Shown here in pieces: positions 32,011 through 43,690 of a DNA stretch of 64,000 bases. Source of the DNA: Mucor racemosus. Its lineage: Eukaryota; Mucoromycota; Mucoromycetes; Mucorales; Mucoraceae. Position 1 is the first letter of the stretch; every line of letters begins with the position of its first letter. Location: positions 2,046,001 through 2,110,000 of the forward strand of contig JAPEHQ010000009.1 in assembly GCA_027405735.1 (NCBI GenBank), read 5' to 3'. Below the pieces are notes generated by a model. The model saw nothing but the letters and a program-made list of their open reading frames with translations, searched no databases and was not told the DNA's origin. Made by a program: the position numbers and the translations under genes.

Positions 32011-33778
32011 ATGTCTCAAGTCATTGCATCTGGAGCAGACCTCATTGCTCAAACATTAAAAAACCAAGGTGTTGAAGTTATCTTCGGTATTGTTGGTATT
32101 CCAGTAGTTGAAGTTGCTGAAGCATGTGTTTCTGCTGGCATTCGATTTATTGGTTTCCGTAACGAACAATCTGCTGCTTATGCAGCTTCAATTTACGGTT
32201 ATCTCAGTGGACGTCCTGGTGTTTGTCTTAGTGTAGGAGGTCCAGGTGTTGTTCATGCTCTTGCTGGTTTATTGAATTCAAAGATCAATTGTTGGCCTTT
32301 GGTTTTACTTTCTGGCTCTTGTGATACAGATCAAACTGATATGGGTGCATTTCAAGAATTGGACCAAGTAGAAGCATGTAGACAATATTGTAAATATAGT
32401 GCTAGACCTGCTTCTCTCGAACAATTACCTTTTGTTATTGAAAAAGCTTTTAGAACAGCTTTATACGGTAGACCTGGTGCTGCTTACGTTGATTTACCAG
32501 CTGATTTCATCCAATATCCAATTACTAACAAGAAAGTCTTTGATGCTATTCAAGTATCTCGTGTGCCAAATGCTCCTAAATCAATGGCTGATCAAACTTA
32601 TTTAAATGAAGCTGTTGCATTATTGAAAAATGCCAAAAGTCCACTTATTGTTATTGGTAAAGGGTAAGTTTGATTATTAGTGTATAATCTTCAATTAGAC
32701 AGTTGACATGTTCTATAATAGCGCTGCTTATGCTCGTGCAGAAAATGAAATCAGAGCACTTGTAGAAAAGACACAAGCACCATTCTTACCTACACCTATG
32801 GGTAAAGGTGTCATTGCAGATAATCATCCATTATGTGTTTCAGCTGCTCGTTCAAAAGCATTAAAAGATGCTGATGTTGTTCTTTTAATTGGCGCTCGTT
32901 TGAATTGGATTCTTCACTATGGACACTCACCTCGTTGGAATAACAATGTTCGCTTCATTCAAATCGATATTGCTCCCGAAGAATTGGGCAACAACCGTCA
33001 AGATACACTGCCCCTCTTGGGTGACATTCAACTCGTTGTTTCTCAAATCACACAAGCTTTAGATAGCAAACTCACTAATGTATGCCCTGATTACGTTTCT
33101 GGATTAGTCAACAAAGTAAAGCAAAATGTGGAAAAGACAAAGACTGCCGGAAATAAGGGATCTGATGATGCTATTTTGAATTATGCAACTGCTTTTACTG
33201 TTATCAAAAACACTCTTCCTGAAGAGGGCATTGTATATGTGAGTGAAGGTGCTAATACAATGGATATTGGTCGATCATATTTCGATGTCAATGATCCTAG
33301 ACATCGTTTAGATGCTGGTACAGGTGCTACCATGGGCGTTGGTATGGGTTACGCTATTGGTGCTCAATCATATTACGGAAACGAAAAGCGAGTTGTCAGC
33401 ATTGTAGGTGATTCTGCATTCGGTTTCTCTGCCATGGAATTAGAAACAGCTATTCGTTCTCGCTTACCTCTTTTAATTATTGTAATCAATAACAATGGTA
33501 TTTACCATGGACTGGAAGATGAAGAATATCATGCTGCTCTTGAGGAAGGTACTTTACCTACTACATCTCTCTCTGTAGAAACTCGTTATGATTTGATTTC
33601 GGAAGCTTGTGGTGGTAAAGGATGGTTCGTCAAAAACAGAGTTGAATTAGCAAAGGCCGTTAAAGAAGCTTTGGTTGCAAAGGATCAAACTTGTGTTGTA
33701 AATGTTATGATTGCTCCTGGAGGAAGAACAAAGTTAGATTTTGGTTGGATGCAAAAGACACAAAAGGCCAGATTATAA
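32011..33778 (+). CDS. HACL1: 2-Hydroxyacyl-CoA lyase (HACL1-type, ThDP-dependent), peroxisomal
   Basis: Two exons (32011-32663, 32722-33778) with a 58-bp intron give 569 residues, the usual length for this family. The N-terminal ThDP domain has F-G-I-V-G-I-P-V and the catalytic glutamate E52 in R-N-E-Q. The middle has P-F-L-P-T-P-M-G-K-G-V and N-W-I-L-H-Y-G. The C-terminal ThDP/Mg2+ motif is G-D-S at about 447 with N-N-N-G at about 478. The family cleaves 2-hydroxy-fatty acyl-CoAs (alpha-oxidation) to formyl-CoA and an aldehyde, and is closely related to oxalyl-CoA decarboxylase, whose activity cannot be excluded. The last three residues A-R-L fit a PTS1 signal, placing it in peroxisomes. 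The start at 32011 was chosen over an upstream frame ATG (31945) because it sits at the family's usual N-terminus. Confidence 0.93.
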
Positions 33779-34094
33779 ATAAAAAATACAGAAATCACCA
33801 TAGACTGTTTGAATAAAGGATATTTGTTTATTACGTATTTTTCTAACATTAACGTTTTTTGCCTTTAAATTGTGATTAAAATATACTTTCAAGTTTATGC
33901 CTCTAGATATTACTATACTATGTCGATAGACATTTATCTTGGCTCTGAACTGATCTGTAGATTTGGTGATGATGAGGTGGATAAAGCATTGAAATAAAAA
34001 AAGATGAAATCTTGAATTTTGCGAGTATAATAATTACTATATTAATCAAGTATAACAATACTATTAATTTGTACTTACCAGATTTAATCATTCG
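33779..34094. other. Intergenic, 3' of the lyase gene
   Basis: AT-rich, with a GAATAAAGG polyadenylation-like word about 35 bp after the stop. No gene is present. Confidence 0.5.
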
Positions 34095-34395
34095 CTAAAG
34101 CAGCATCGCTGCTGTCCCCATCTCCGTTTCTTGTAGAGAAAGCAGTGATCTTAAAAAAAATCCAGCATTAGATTGACTGGTGTACGGGTTGAACACTGGT
34201 AATGGCTCATTGAAGAGCAAGTATGAGAGGCCAGAAACGGCAATTGCCAAGGCAGACGTTTTGTTTCTTGGTTGTACAGCTCTATGATCCTTATCAGAGA
34301 CACATCGAGGATTCAGACATAAAAATGCTCCATTGATGGCTTTGCTGGTTACCCCACAGCACAAATTGCTTCTGCTACGTTTTGGAACCAATTTT
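34095..34395 (-). pseudogene. Fragment of an element protein, possibly TnpB/Fanzor-like C-terminus
   Basis: A frame of about 98 residues runs to a stop at 34095. Near its start it has C-C-G and then C-L-N-P-R-C, which could be a zinc ribbon. This is followed by P-R-N-K-T-S-A-L-A-I and a hydrophobic V-S-G-L-S-Y-L-L-F. In TnpB and Fanzor proteins a zinc ribbon is followed by a RuvC-III motif of the type R-D-x-N-A-A-x-N-I. Here the aspartate position is Asn, so even if related it would be inactive. No N-terminal part is found upstream, where the LINE fragment begins. The assignment is tentative. Confidence 0.35.
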
Positions 34396-34830
34396 GGGCT
34401 CTCTTCCTAAATCACTCACAAAGATATGTATTGTATCGATTTGCTCAGCGTAAAATTTCTATCAAGCTATATCGTTCACAATGCAACCATGCTGAAAATG
34501 TCCCTCACCTGCCTATGCCAAACCATCGTTAAATCCACTAACCATTTATTCTTTTACTGTAGGGAAAAACAACTCTTCTGGGGTAATCTCATTCAAGAAT
34601 ACCTATGGCCGGATACTTCCTTAGGAATGATCGTTCAGAGCCTAATCTTCCTGAATGCTTATGCTGTTAAAGTACTAACCGGTACCACCACCCTCAAGCC
34701 CTTACTTATCCTCATCGTGGCATTGTCTGAGGTATGGATGGCCCACTGGTGATTCATTTTCGACCAAATTCCACTGACATATGCCTCCCTTTTCGCCTCA
34801 TTCCGCCATGCTCTAGCTAAGATGCAATAA
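34366..34830 (+). pseudogene. LINE retrotransposon 3' relic (reverse-transcriptase-associated zinc-knuckle region)
   Basis: Two overlapping plus-strand frames make one recognisable C-terminus. The first has F-W-N-Q-F-W-A-L and Y-R-F-A-Q-R-K-I-S-I-K-L. After a one-base frameshift near 34500 the second continues C-L-C-Q...T-N-H-L-F-F-Y-C and then K-Q-L-F-W-G-N-L-I. The order W-x-x-F-W, H-x-x-R, K-I-x-x-K, C-x-C, H-L-F-x-x-C, and K-x-x-x-W is that of the zf-RVT region at the end of LINE open reading frame 2. The reverse transcriptase domain itself is absent, and there is a stop at 34752. Confidence 0.75.
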
Positions 34831-36433
34831 AAAAAACTCTCTATACAGCTTCTGGTTAATCCTTCCTCCAGTTTGCATCATTCCTACACCATCCTTCTCT
34901 TCCTCCTCTTTTTTCATTTAGATTACATAATCATTTACATATTTTCCTTGGTGAGCGCCGCTTAATTCAGACTCCTCATCAGAATTTACGTGCAACAAAT
35001 AAAAAAAATGCATCATTCCGATTCACTTTGTCCTTTAAAGGGTTTTTACATATCCTGGACAAAGAGAAACACTTCAGGTATCTCTAAAATAAAATGTGGT
35101 ATTTTTGGCTCTCTTTTGTCTGAAATTTTTTGATTTTAGCTATTGCTTAAACTGATAGATATAAAAGACAAATTATTAACCTTTGTTTTAGACCCAGAAG
35201 TCAATACCTTGCATAAAAAACCTTAAAATAAGCTTTTTTATAGAACATAATAGCTTTTTGCCGTTCTTTTTCATTAATATATATTATAGTAGAAATCGTC
35301 ATTTTTCGGCTTTAAAATCGAAAAAAGCGATTTGAGGGTCAAAAGTAAAGGGGTCCCTCATGAAAAAACATGGAAAAAATGGTCAAAAAAATATCACCTC
35401 CAAAACTTTCCAAAACCTTCCACATGGTTGGGATGATCATGCTGAACACATTGGAACAAATATTAGAGCTTAAAATACATAAAAAACTGTGATTACAGGT
35501 GTGTTTTAGCTTGGTTTTGTGAAGAAATCCAAGCTTCAGGGTCACAAATTCGAGTATGTCCTCTTGATCTTCGTACGGTTACGTGTTTATCAATAAGGGT
35601 GGCCTTGATATTGACAATGAAAAGATATTCACACGTTTTTACATTTGAACTGTATTTTTAATAGTTGATGCATGTTAAATAGCGGCAAAAATCATTTCTT
35701 TTGATTTGAAAAAGTTATTATGCAAATGAGAATCAGTTTTCCCTCATTATACAAAATAAGATACACTCTAGCGTCAATTGAGAACCATATAGTTTTGTTT
35801 TGACAAAATTCTGTGTATCTATTCAAAATATCAACCTAATAACAAGTGCATACATGCAGATAAGAACGATCACATTTACATTTTAATCGAAGTAAGACCA
35901 ACGCTAAGATTATCGTCGTGCTTTTGCTGTTGCTTGTGCTGCTGCATTATTTAGATAAAGCATATGATGTAACAAGTAAATATTTGGCGATAATGATGGT
36001 GGTACCCAGGATTCTTTTTACAATATTGCATAATCTACTCCGCCCTTTATTTTGCATGCTGTTGTCTACTTCTTTATTGCAGGGTACATTTGGAATAATA
36101 AATAGTTAATCTCGGAGGCTCAGGTACCGTTTTGATCGTATGGTAAATGGGATGTACAAACAGAATACAAATCACGTTTTTATGATACAATAATTTACAT
36201 GCAAAATGTACGGAATCAAATAACCCTCGTGTAAATATAGTAGTGGTGGTAGTACTATTATCATTTATCGGCATACACACACACATAGTAACGCACAATT
36301 CCACACATTTTGTATAATATATCCTTATTGTAACACAACCAATAAAAGAAAAGAAAAGCAGATATAATTTAGTATCGTTTAATTAAATAAACTGTTTCTT
36401 TTTCTCTTTTCTTTAATTTTTTTATATTATAAA
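34831..36433. other. Intergenic, upstream of the ADF-H/PH gene
   Basis: No gene is supported. A short tract of trinucleotide CTG/TGC repeats lies at about 35920-35945, a (CA)n run at about 36270-36282, and a pyrimidine-rich CTTTTTCTCTTTTC stretch precedes the start codon at 36434. Confidence 0.5.
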
Positions 36434-38556
36434 ATGTGTAATATTAATGATCCTCGTATACTTAATGCTTATATAGCTATTACAGAAGAGGAACCTACTG
36501 ACTGGTATAGTAGTTTCTACTTTAATTACATGCCCTGTTATTTATTAGAGATATAGGTTAATTCTTGGATATAGAGATACAAGAGATGTTATCTCATTGT
36601 ACGCAAGTGGTGTTCATGGTTTAAGGTGAATTTTTATTGTATGATTTATCCAAAATAGTTATTTTAAATAGAATGAAATGTAGTGAATTTCGAGATAATT
36701 TGACAAATGAAATCCTATTTGGTTTTGTCCGAGTTGAGGATAAATTTATTTTGATTACTTATGTCCCTGACAGTGTTAGGTAAATTCATTTAAATATATT
36801 ACAGAATCAAGGGCAGTAAATTAATTGCATAATATTTCCATTTCTTTTTTGTAGTGGTGTGAGAAGAGGTAATAAAAAAAATAATCTTACGATTTAAATA
36901 TATTAACATTTTAGCATAGCTCGAGCACTTGTACATAGTAGAGCTGTTGCCGGTATTTTAGAACTCTCTCATGCTCAATTTACAGCATCTAGTCTATCAG
37001 ATCTAAGTGATACCAATGTAAGAACTAGACTTAAATTAGGACAAAATCAAGTACCAAATAGACCCCGTTCGGTATCAAAAAGAGCATCATTCGTTGTCCA
37101 ACAAAGAAGACGTAGATCCGGCACATATTCACCAGCAATGTCTTCATCACCTTCTCCGATATCCGAGAGGAATTTAAAGATACATTTAAACACAACAGAA
37201 GAACCCTATTCTTATTATGAGGATAGTTCCGATCGCATGACAGCAACACCAACTCCATCTACACCCACTTCTGTAGCATCTTCTTCATATAATAATGAAC
37301 CTCCTTATTTTGCTGTTGAAGCAGACAATAATAATTCTTTTAATAATGTTGTTGATGAACAAGAACGTAAAAAATTACAAGATCATACTGAAGCAATGTT
37401 ACAATTTCAGTTATCAAAAAAGAAGGAATTAGAAGAAGCAAGATTTCGTCAATTTCAAAGAGATCAACAAGAAGAACGATTTAAAAGAGAACAAGATATC
37501 AAGCGTATAGAAGAAGAAGAAAAAAGACAATCTTTAGTACAACAACAAAAGGCTACAAAGCAAAAAGAATTACCTAAATGGCAACAAGAATTAATACAAC
37601 GCAAGTTGAAAAGGCAACAAGATCAACAAGCTTTAAAAGATCAGCAACCATTACCATCACCACATACAAACACTGTAGAATTAAAACCAATACAACAAAA
37701 CGAAAAAGTATTAAAACCTTCTCAACAGTTACAAAAACCTGTACTTTCAAAAATACGAATTCCAGAACGATCAGCTAGTCCTGTCCCTCAAACACCATTA
37801 CAAATGGTTCAACTAAAATCAGCAAAGCCTTCTCTACCAGAACCAACACAACATAACAGAAGAGAATCTGTTCTTTTAAAACAAAGAAGCATTCAAGATC
37901 TTGAAATCAAAAAACAGCCAGAAGAACTGACATTTCCTGTCATTAACAATGTTGATGTTGTAACTCCTGCTGAACCATTGGTTGTTGCAGTAGCACCTGA
38001 CGTAAAGGTAAAATATCCTCATCCGAAAAAAATTATGGTTGTACATAATTAATGATACGATTTTAAAACTAACCTCTGCTGTTTATTTCATTTTAAGGTT
38101 CCTTCTGTAACTGCACCTGTTACAACAATGATGACGGGATTTATTTCTGTGCAAACTAATGTCAGCCCTGTAAGTAACAGAAATACCATATGATGTCTTT
38201 AAATGTGTTAACAAATTACGTTTGTAATAGTTTTGGAAGCGTCGTTATTTTGTAATCAATAATCAAAGCTTATTATTATATAAAGATGAAATGGTAAGTT
38301 TGATCTCAACATTAAATCATGTAGTACATGGTGCTTATACATTTATAAAAAAAAATAGAGCAAAAATGCAATGTCTACAGTGAATTATGTTGATGCTAAG
38401 CGCATTTCTCCTGCCGATGAAGATGAAGATACATTTGTACCTAATTCATACATGATTTACACAAAGACAGGTGACTCTTATCAATTGTTGGCTGATGACA
38501 AAAAGTTAGGAAAGCAAATTTATGCAACTTTGAAGCAATTGATCTCATCTGCTTAA
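36434..38556 (+). CDS. ADF-homology plus PH domain protein (drebrin/Abp1-like actin regulator)
   Basis: Eight exons (36434-36504, 36557-36625, 36684-36779, 36855-36868, 36920-38007, 38098-38169, 38231-38293, 38359-38556) give 556 residues. Residues 1-125 form an ADF-H domain of the Abp1/coactosin kind (W-L-I-L-G-Y, then I-L-F-G-F-V-R-V, F-I-L-I-T-Y-V-P, A-R-A-L-V-H-S-R-A-V). Residues about 225-325 are a Glu/Gln/Lys-rich coiled coil. A Pro/Ser/Gln-rich linker follows. Residues about 455-550 form a PH domain (F-W-K-R-R-Y-F-V-I, S-Y-M-I-Y-T-K, then a C-terminal helix). It probably links actin filaments to membranes. The third exon has two possible acceptors (36671 or 36683); the later one was chosen because it gives no insertion in the ADF-H fold. 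Exon 4 is a 14-base microexon. Confidence 0.85.
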
Positions 38557-39589
38557 GTTTGTATAATACTTTAAATATGTATACCACAATCTAAATTATT
38601 TTATCCCGAAAAAAATACCCCTACCAAATATCAAATTATTATATAGATTACCCCCCCCCCTTATAAATATAATGGAATAAAGAGTGCCAAAAGTGCACTA
38701 ACATCAAATAAAAAAAACAAATCTTATACCTTTCAATTTTAAAAAAAAAAATTACAGCGTCTTTAGATCATAATATAATCCTACATACTTTGTGTAAATA
38801 GCCTATAACATCTGCGTAGTATGTCTATGTTTTTATTTTGGAGAACTAATCTTTTGATACCTAAAGTTACATTCTACAATGGAATTGTTATATTTTAAAG
38901 ACATTAAGCGTATTCCTGGGCTTAATTGTTAAATTGACACAGGCGTATTGCAAAATAATTTAGAAATACACCATGTAATTTCAAATAAATTTGCAACACT
39001 GAGAATATTTAATATGCTCAATCTCAAGATCGCTAGTTATCCCCAAGCGTTCCTGCTTCGGCAAGTTGTAACTCTTACAAGTACTTAGTTCCATAAATCA
39101 TATATATACAAAACAGAGGTAAGTACCAATAAAATTCGGCTTAAAACCCTTTACTTGCAAGCCAGAATTGATAACGGAAAATTTTCTAGATGTACTTGCT
39201 AATACATGAAAATAATATATCGCATGCAGACGACATGAGATGGACAGGGTACTGCCAGTACAAGTACTAGAGTAATATTTTCGCTACAATGTACTGCGAT
39301 TAAGCCTCTGTCATTGAATTTATCTTTTTCATTATAGAAACCTCTTCTAATAATTAAGGATTGCATTCACACATTTTTATATTGGTGAAGCTAAACAGTT
39401 ATACCCCATAATCTTTGGTTACTTTATTTTTAATTGGTTGATCAGTAAAAAAATATATACTCACTTTTACATCTTGCTTGGTTTTATTACACTCTATATT
39501 TGACGAACTTGATGATTTGCTCTGATCCTTTCAGAAAAAGGAACACTTCATAAGTTAAAATAGATTTTGTATTTTTTTTTTTTTTTTTA
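38557..39589. other. Intergenic 3' of the ADF-H/PH gene
   Basis: Contains a run of ten C at 38651-38660 and scattered A-tracts. No gene or module is recognised until module A begins near 39590. Confidence 0.5.
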
Positions 39590-41090
39590 TGTAGATATTT
39601 GCTGGTCGAAAAAAAAATTTGAAATTTTAAAAAATCAAATCTTCATAGTTTTCAATCTTCAAAATCGGAGCATGGTCTCTTTTCTATAACTGATATCATA
39701 CTAATAAGCACTTTTTAGGATGTACTTTAGACACTATTAAACAGGCATAAATTGGTCGCATTATGCTATATATTCCTAAATTTATTTTATATCTCACGGA
39801 AGACTCAAAAACGCGTAAAATTCACTGTTTCTTTCTTGAAAACTGGGTCTCACTTTTTATTCCTGATCTACTTTTTTTTCCCACTAAATAACGCCAAGAA
39901 AAAATTATATGCCAATGTACCTGAGATGTTCAGCTTTAATTTAAAAATAAGTGTCCGGAAATATCCTATTTTTTGCAGTTGGTATTAATTTTTCAGTACT
40001 AATGTTTCAGATTTTTTAAGCGTATTTCACTGCTAAGGATTGAAAACTTTGAGACTTCATATCTCTAGAAACAATTAAGCTATACAAACACTTTCTGATA
40101 ATGAAACTTACTTGTTTTGAAGTACTCTATAAAATATTTTAATATAAAAAAACTCTGAGCATTTTTATTTTTTTTTCATTTTTTTTGACATTTTTATAGT
40201 AGGTTTCAAAATATTGGCTAAATTAAGTAACATTTTTTTGCATGCATGTCATTAAGCTCGTTAAGCTCTCTCGGACCCAATTTAGAGTTTTTCAAAATAT
40301 TGATTTTTCGTGGAGATATTCTCAAAAATGTGTACAAAAAGGTACCTCCATTTCTAGCTTCCATTTTCCCCTTGTATACCCTTATCCCAAATTCTGAAAC
40401 AGAAAAAAATTTGGACAAAAATGTTGTTTTCTCTAAGAATAATGCAGCTAGAAGATTTTGCAATAGCTCGATCGACAGATACTTTTTTTGTGCATCATTT
40501 TAGTTTATTATATTTTAAATATGCTTATAAAAAGTGACGTGTATCTTCAAAAAATCTCCAAAATTTCAATCGCATTTTGCGCAAAATTTTACGTGAAACA
40601 TTTTTTCAACTTTTATATAGATGGATGCAGCATTCAAAATTGTACAAAAACCATTTAATACGCTAGGTCTACTTACTTTGCAGTTCATGAGCATTTAAAC
40701 AATTTTGTTTTTTGAATCATTTTTGATCATTTTTGTTATGTCAATACTCATCCTATGTCTCACATCCAAGGTCACAGTCTATAATTAGTGTTACAGTAAA
40801 TCAATGTGGATCATTGACTTACATCATATTCTCAGATAGTAAAACCCTAGTAATAGTTATAATTAATGTATATAAATACATCCAAAGGATGTATTGTTAA
40901 TAAAAGTGTAATATTCTGGCAAGATTATTTATATAGACTCTTTTGACATTTCAATTTTTTTCGAATTGATTTTGAAGCCCCGTTACTATAGGGTTTAAGC
41001 TGTGATAAGAACTATTATTTTGATTATCTCGATGAAAAATCAATATTTTTGGCTGAAACAAAAAATACAAAGTAGCAATCAATTAGATCT
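39590..41090 (-). repeat. Module A, reversed copy with an insertion
   Basis: The reverse of module A: AAAATATTGATTTTTCGTGGAGATATTC at about 40295, CAGTTCATGAGC at 40680 and GATTATCTCGATGAAAAATC at about 41023. About 190 bp are inserted between about 40735 and 40930. They contain TATAAATACATCC and a following AATAAAAG and may be an LTR fragment, but no target duplication could be defined. Short frames here are not genes. Confidence 0.8.
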
Positions 41091-41640
41091 ATCTTGTGAA
41101 TACAGAAATTAGGCCCCGGATAATGAGTTTTAAGCTTTACAAAATAATAAACTAATATGTACAACTGCAGAAAACAAAGAAAAAAACCCACCCTTGTGAA
41201 TATTAATCCAATTAATCTCCAGTTATACATGATGATGGTAGCTTTGAACATATCCTGCATAAAAAATTATATTTCTACTTTCACAAATTCCCTTTGAGCA
41301 CTTCTACTAGTAATACATGTACCCAGTCTAGTCTATGTCCTAAACAGACAGACTAGTAGGTAAGGACTGCTTGAAGTGACAGTATAAATTAATAATGAGA
41401 TTCATAGAGTGTAACCAAAGGTAGTGTGTATAGATAGTAGAAGGTGATAATTATACAACAAGGTCCTGATTTTATTATGGATGAAATCAGGCCATATTGA
41501 ATAATGGTGTATGCAGTAAAATGTAAAATAAAAGCTTTGAAAAAAGATACAGTTTAAATCCTTCTTTATTCAAAAAATGGATAGTGTGCAATAGGTCTAT
41601 ATTTCTACTATTTATATTAGTTGTGCTTTTGTTATATCTG
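41091..41640. other. Non-coding sequence between modules A and C
   Basis: No gene is supported. The short words ACTAGTAGGTAAGGACTG and GATAGTAGAAGGTGATAA are unique within the window. Confidence 0.4.
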
Positions 41641-41644
41641 GGAG

Positions 41645-41830
41645 TTGCACCGTAACTGTCAGTGATCTATCAGAATTAGGAATAACCGAATTACCAACTT
41701 AGGACTTCTGTCAAACCGTGATGTTTAACATGCGAATCAGACAATGCTGCATTCCATACATATATCATCATGCTACTTATTAAATGATTGAAGCATGATT
41801 CCATTGTCTTCATGCAATATCCATATGTTT
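41645..41830 (+). repeat. Module C, copy next to reversed module A
   Basis: Matches 5836-6000 and 53871-53995 (words AGAATTAGGAATAACCGAATTACC and ACCGTGATGTTTAACATGCG), with substitutions. Confidence 0.75.
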
Positions 41831-42309
41831 ATTCTTTTTGGTAAATCAATTAGTTTGTTTGTGATTTTAAAGTTTATATTGAGCTTCTTGATTTACATAA
41901 TCAAGGCGGTCTTTTAATGCCCGTTTTTGGCATATTTGTTAATGATCCGCATAGAGCAATCCTTACTTTGATCTATGTGTTTCTTCAGCTTATTTTATGA
42001 ATCAATTTGCTTTGTTTATGATTCGGTCTATTTTATTTATATGTTAAATTACTAATACTTTCTGTATTTACTGTTAAATTCATGTTATCTCTATTGAAAT
42101 ATTAGAGCATGGTTTTATGTGAGATAACATTTAATTTCTTATGTGGGGAAATAGTATCCTAGTTCAGCACAGTGTATATTATATTTATGATTCAGGTCAA
42201 TAATTATAATTTGCTAGGATCCACATCTCGGTTATAAGATTACTTGCTGTATCAATCAAACATGTCAAAAAATCAAAGTAATTCCTGATTTATCCCAGCG
42301 GTAATTCAA
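41831..42309. other. Non-coding AT-rich sequence
   Basis: No gene or module is recognised. Confidence 0.4.
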
Positions 42310-43050
42310 GTTAGACACCAGATGAAATGAAGATTTAAATGGATGTAATCCACAACCAGAAAAACTAATGTTAAAAGAAAGAACCAAGAGCTTCTAATAA
42401 GTCTTGGTTTAAAAGACTATTTATAAGAATTGTTGTATTCCACCTACTAGTATCATACATTATCACCTTCTACAGTATCAATACATCTTACAATCTATTG
42501 ACTACGACATGTATTGAAGTGCAAGTCTTGATATCGGATATAAGAAACTCCTAGCGTATCAAGTTTAATCCAGTAATTACCAAGAATGCTTTGACCTCAA
42601 TTATGACACCATACTATTTCATCCCAGCGGTTAATCAACCAAGTAGCTATCAAATTAACATCCAAGCACATTTAGCGCAGCATTAAAACAAGACAACTCA
42701 CAAGCTCTGCAAGAACGGTTAAATTATGATTGATCCATTTCAATCCATAGATTACTATCAAACAGATCTAATGGTTCAATAGTGCTTTAAATTACATCTC
42801 AGGATCTCAATGTCAAATCAATATAAAAGGCCATACTTTTACATCTAAATGAACGATATCTTGTTTTTATTATACAGTTGAAGAACTGATTAATTACTCA
42901 TTCTTTTATAATTGTATTCTTTTTTAAGTATTATTTATCAATCCTGAAAATATACGAAAAGAATTACATTTCAATGTGAGTTAGAAATGGAATTGGCTTC
43001 AAAATTGGCTGTTCCATATCCTCGAAACCCGACAATATTGAAATTACAAA
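42310..43050 (-). repeat. Module H, reversed, split by LTR-like element J
   Basis: 42340-42430 and 42960-43040 together reproduce the reverse of 2344-2480 and 43431-43560. The break lies in TTATAAGAATTACATTTC, where element J is inserted. Confidence 0.75.
42431..42959 (+). mobile_element. LTR-like element, family J, copy 1 (529 bp)
   Basis: Starts TGTTGTATTCC and ends TATACGAAA (the second copy ends TATACGACA, so CA is probably original). It is flanked by the 5-bp duplication AGAAT (42426-42430, 42960-42964). CAATATAAAAGGCC at about 42822 is a TATA-type word near the 3' third. Copy 2 is at 58431-59416, and a 3' fragment is at 9399-9524. Confidence 0.8.
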
Positions 43051-43084
43051 CAGAAGCCTCCTCATCTCAGAGAATTTCGGTTTT

Positions 43085-43430
43085 CATAACTTTTAACTTT
43101 ACATGAGAGTAGGGACACATCTTTGACACACCGATCTCAAAGAGAAACGTCCAAAACCTACTGCGTGTTGAGAAAATCATCGCCGAAATGCACCTATAGC
43201 TCACTGCGCATTTGTATTGCTGAAAACAATTTAAATACCATCTCTTCCATTAAATACTAAACCAAGTAAACTGCAACTCTTCATGGATACAAGTATAGAT
43301 AGATATTACAAATATCTCAAGTACGAGCTTCCATGGGTCATTGTACATTCGGTAAGTTTGGACAACAAGTTTGTTATCAGTTATTTACACCTACTGGGGT
43401 CAGTAAGCTAACCAGTTCTCGGCAAATATG
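43085..43430 (-). repeat. Module K, reversed copy
   Basis: Reverse of 14700-15000: ATCATCGCCGAAATGCACC...ACTGCGCATTTG at about 43165-43215, and TACACCTACTGGGGTCAGTAAG at about 43385. Confidence 0.6.
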
Positions 43431-43690
43431 GTGTCGGTTTTCGAGAATATTAAACAGCCAATTTTGAAGCCAATTCCATTTCTAACTCACATTGAAATGT
43501 AATCCTTATAAATAGTCTTTTAAACCAAGACCTAGAAGCTCTTGGTTCTTTCTTTCACCATTAGTTTTTCTACTAATAAAGCCTACGTTCTCCATGATAA
43601 ATTTTACTAGTTTTTATTATTATTCTTTCTATAAATAAGATTGTATGTATCCATAAACTCTCATCTGGCTTTAAATAAGCTCCCGTTCCA
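43431..43690 (+). repeat. Module H, copy 2
   Basis: Close match to 2344-2600, with the words AAACAGCCAATTTTGAAGCC and GATTGTATGTATCCATAAAC. Confidence 0.8.

Noticed and set aside
40735..40930. Solo LTR in reversed module A
   Set aside because: TATA- and polyA-like words are present, but no consistent ends or target duplication could be found.
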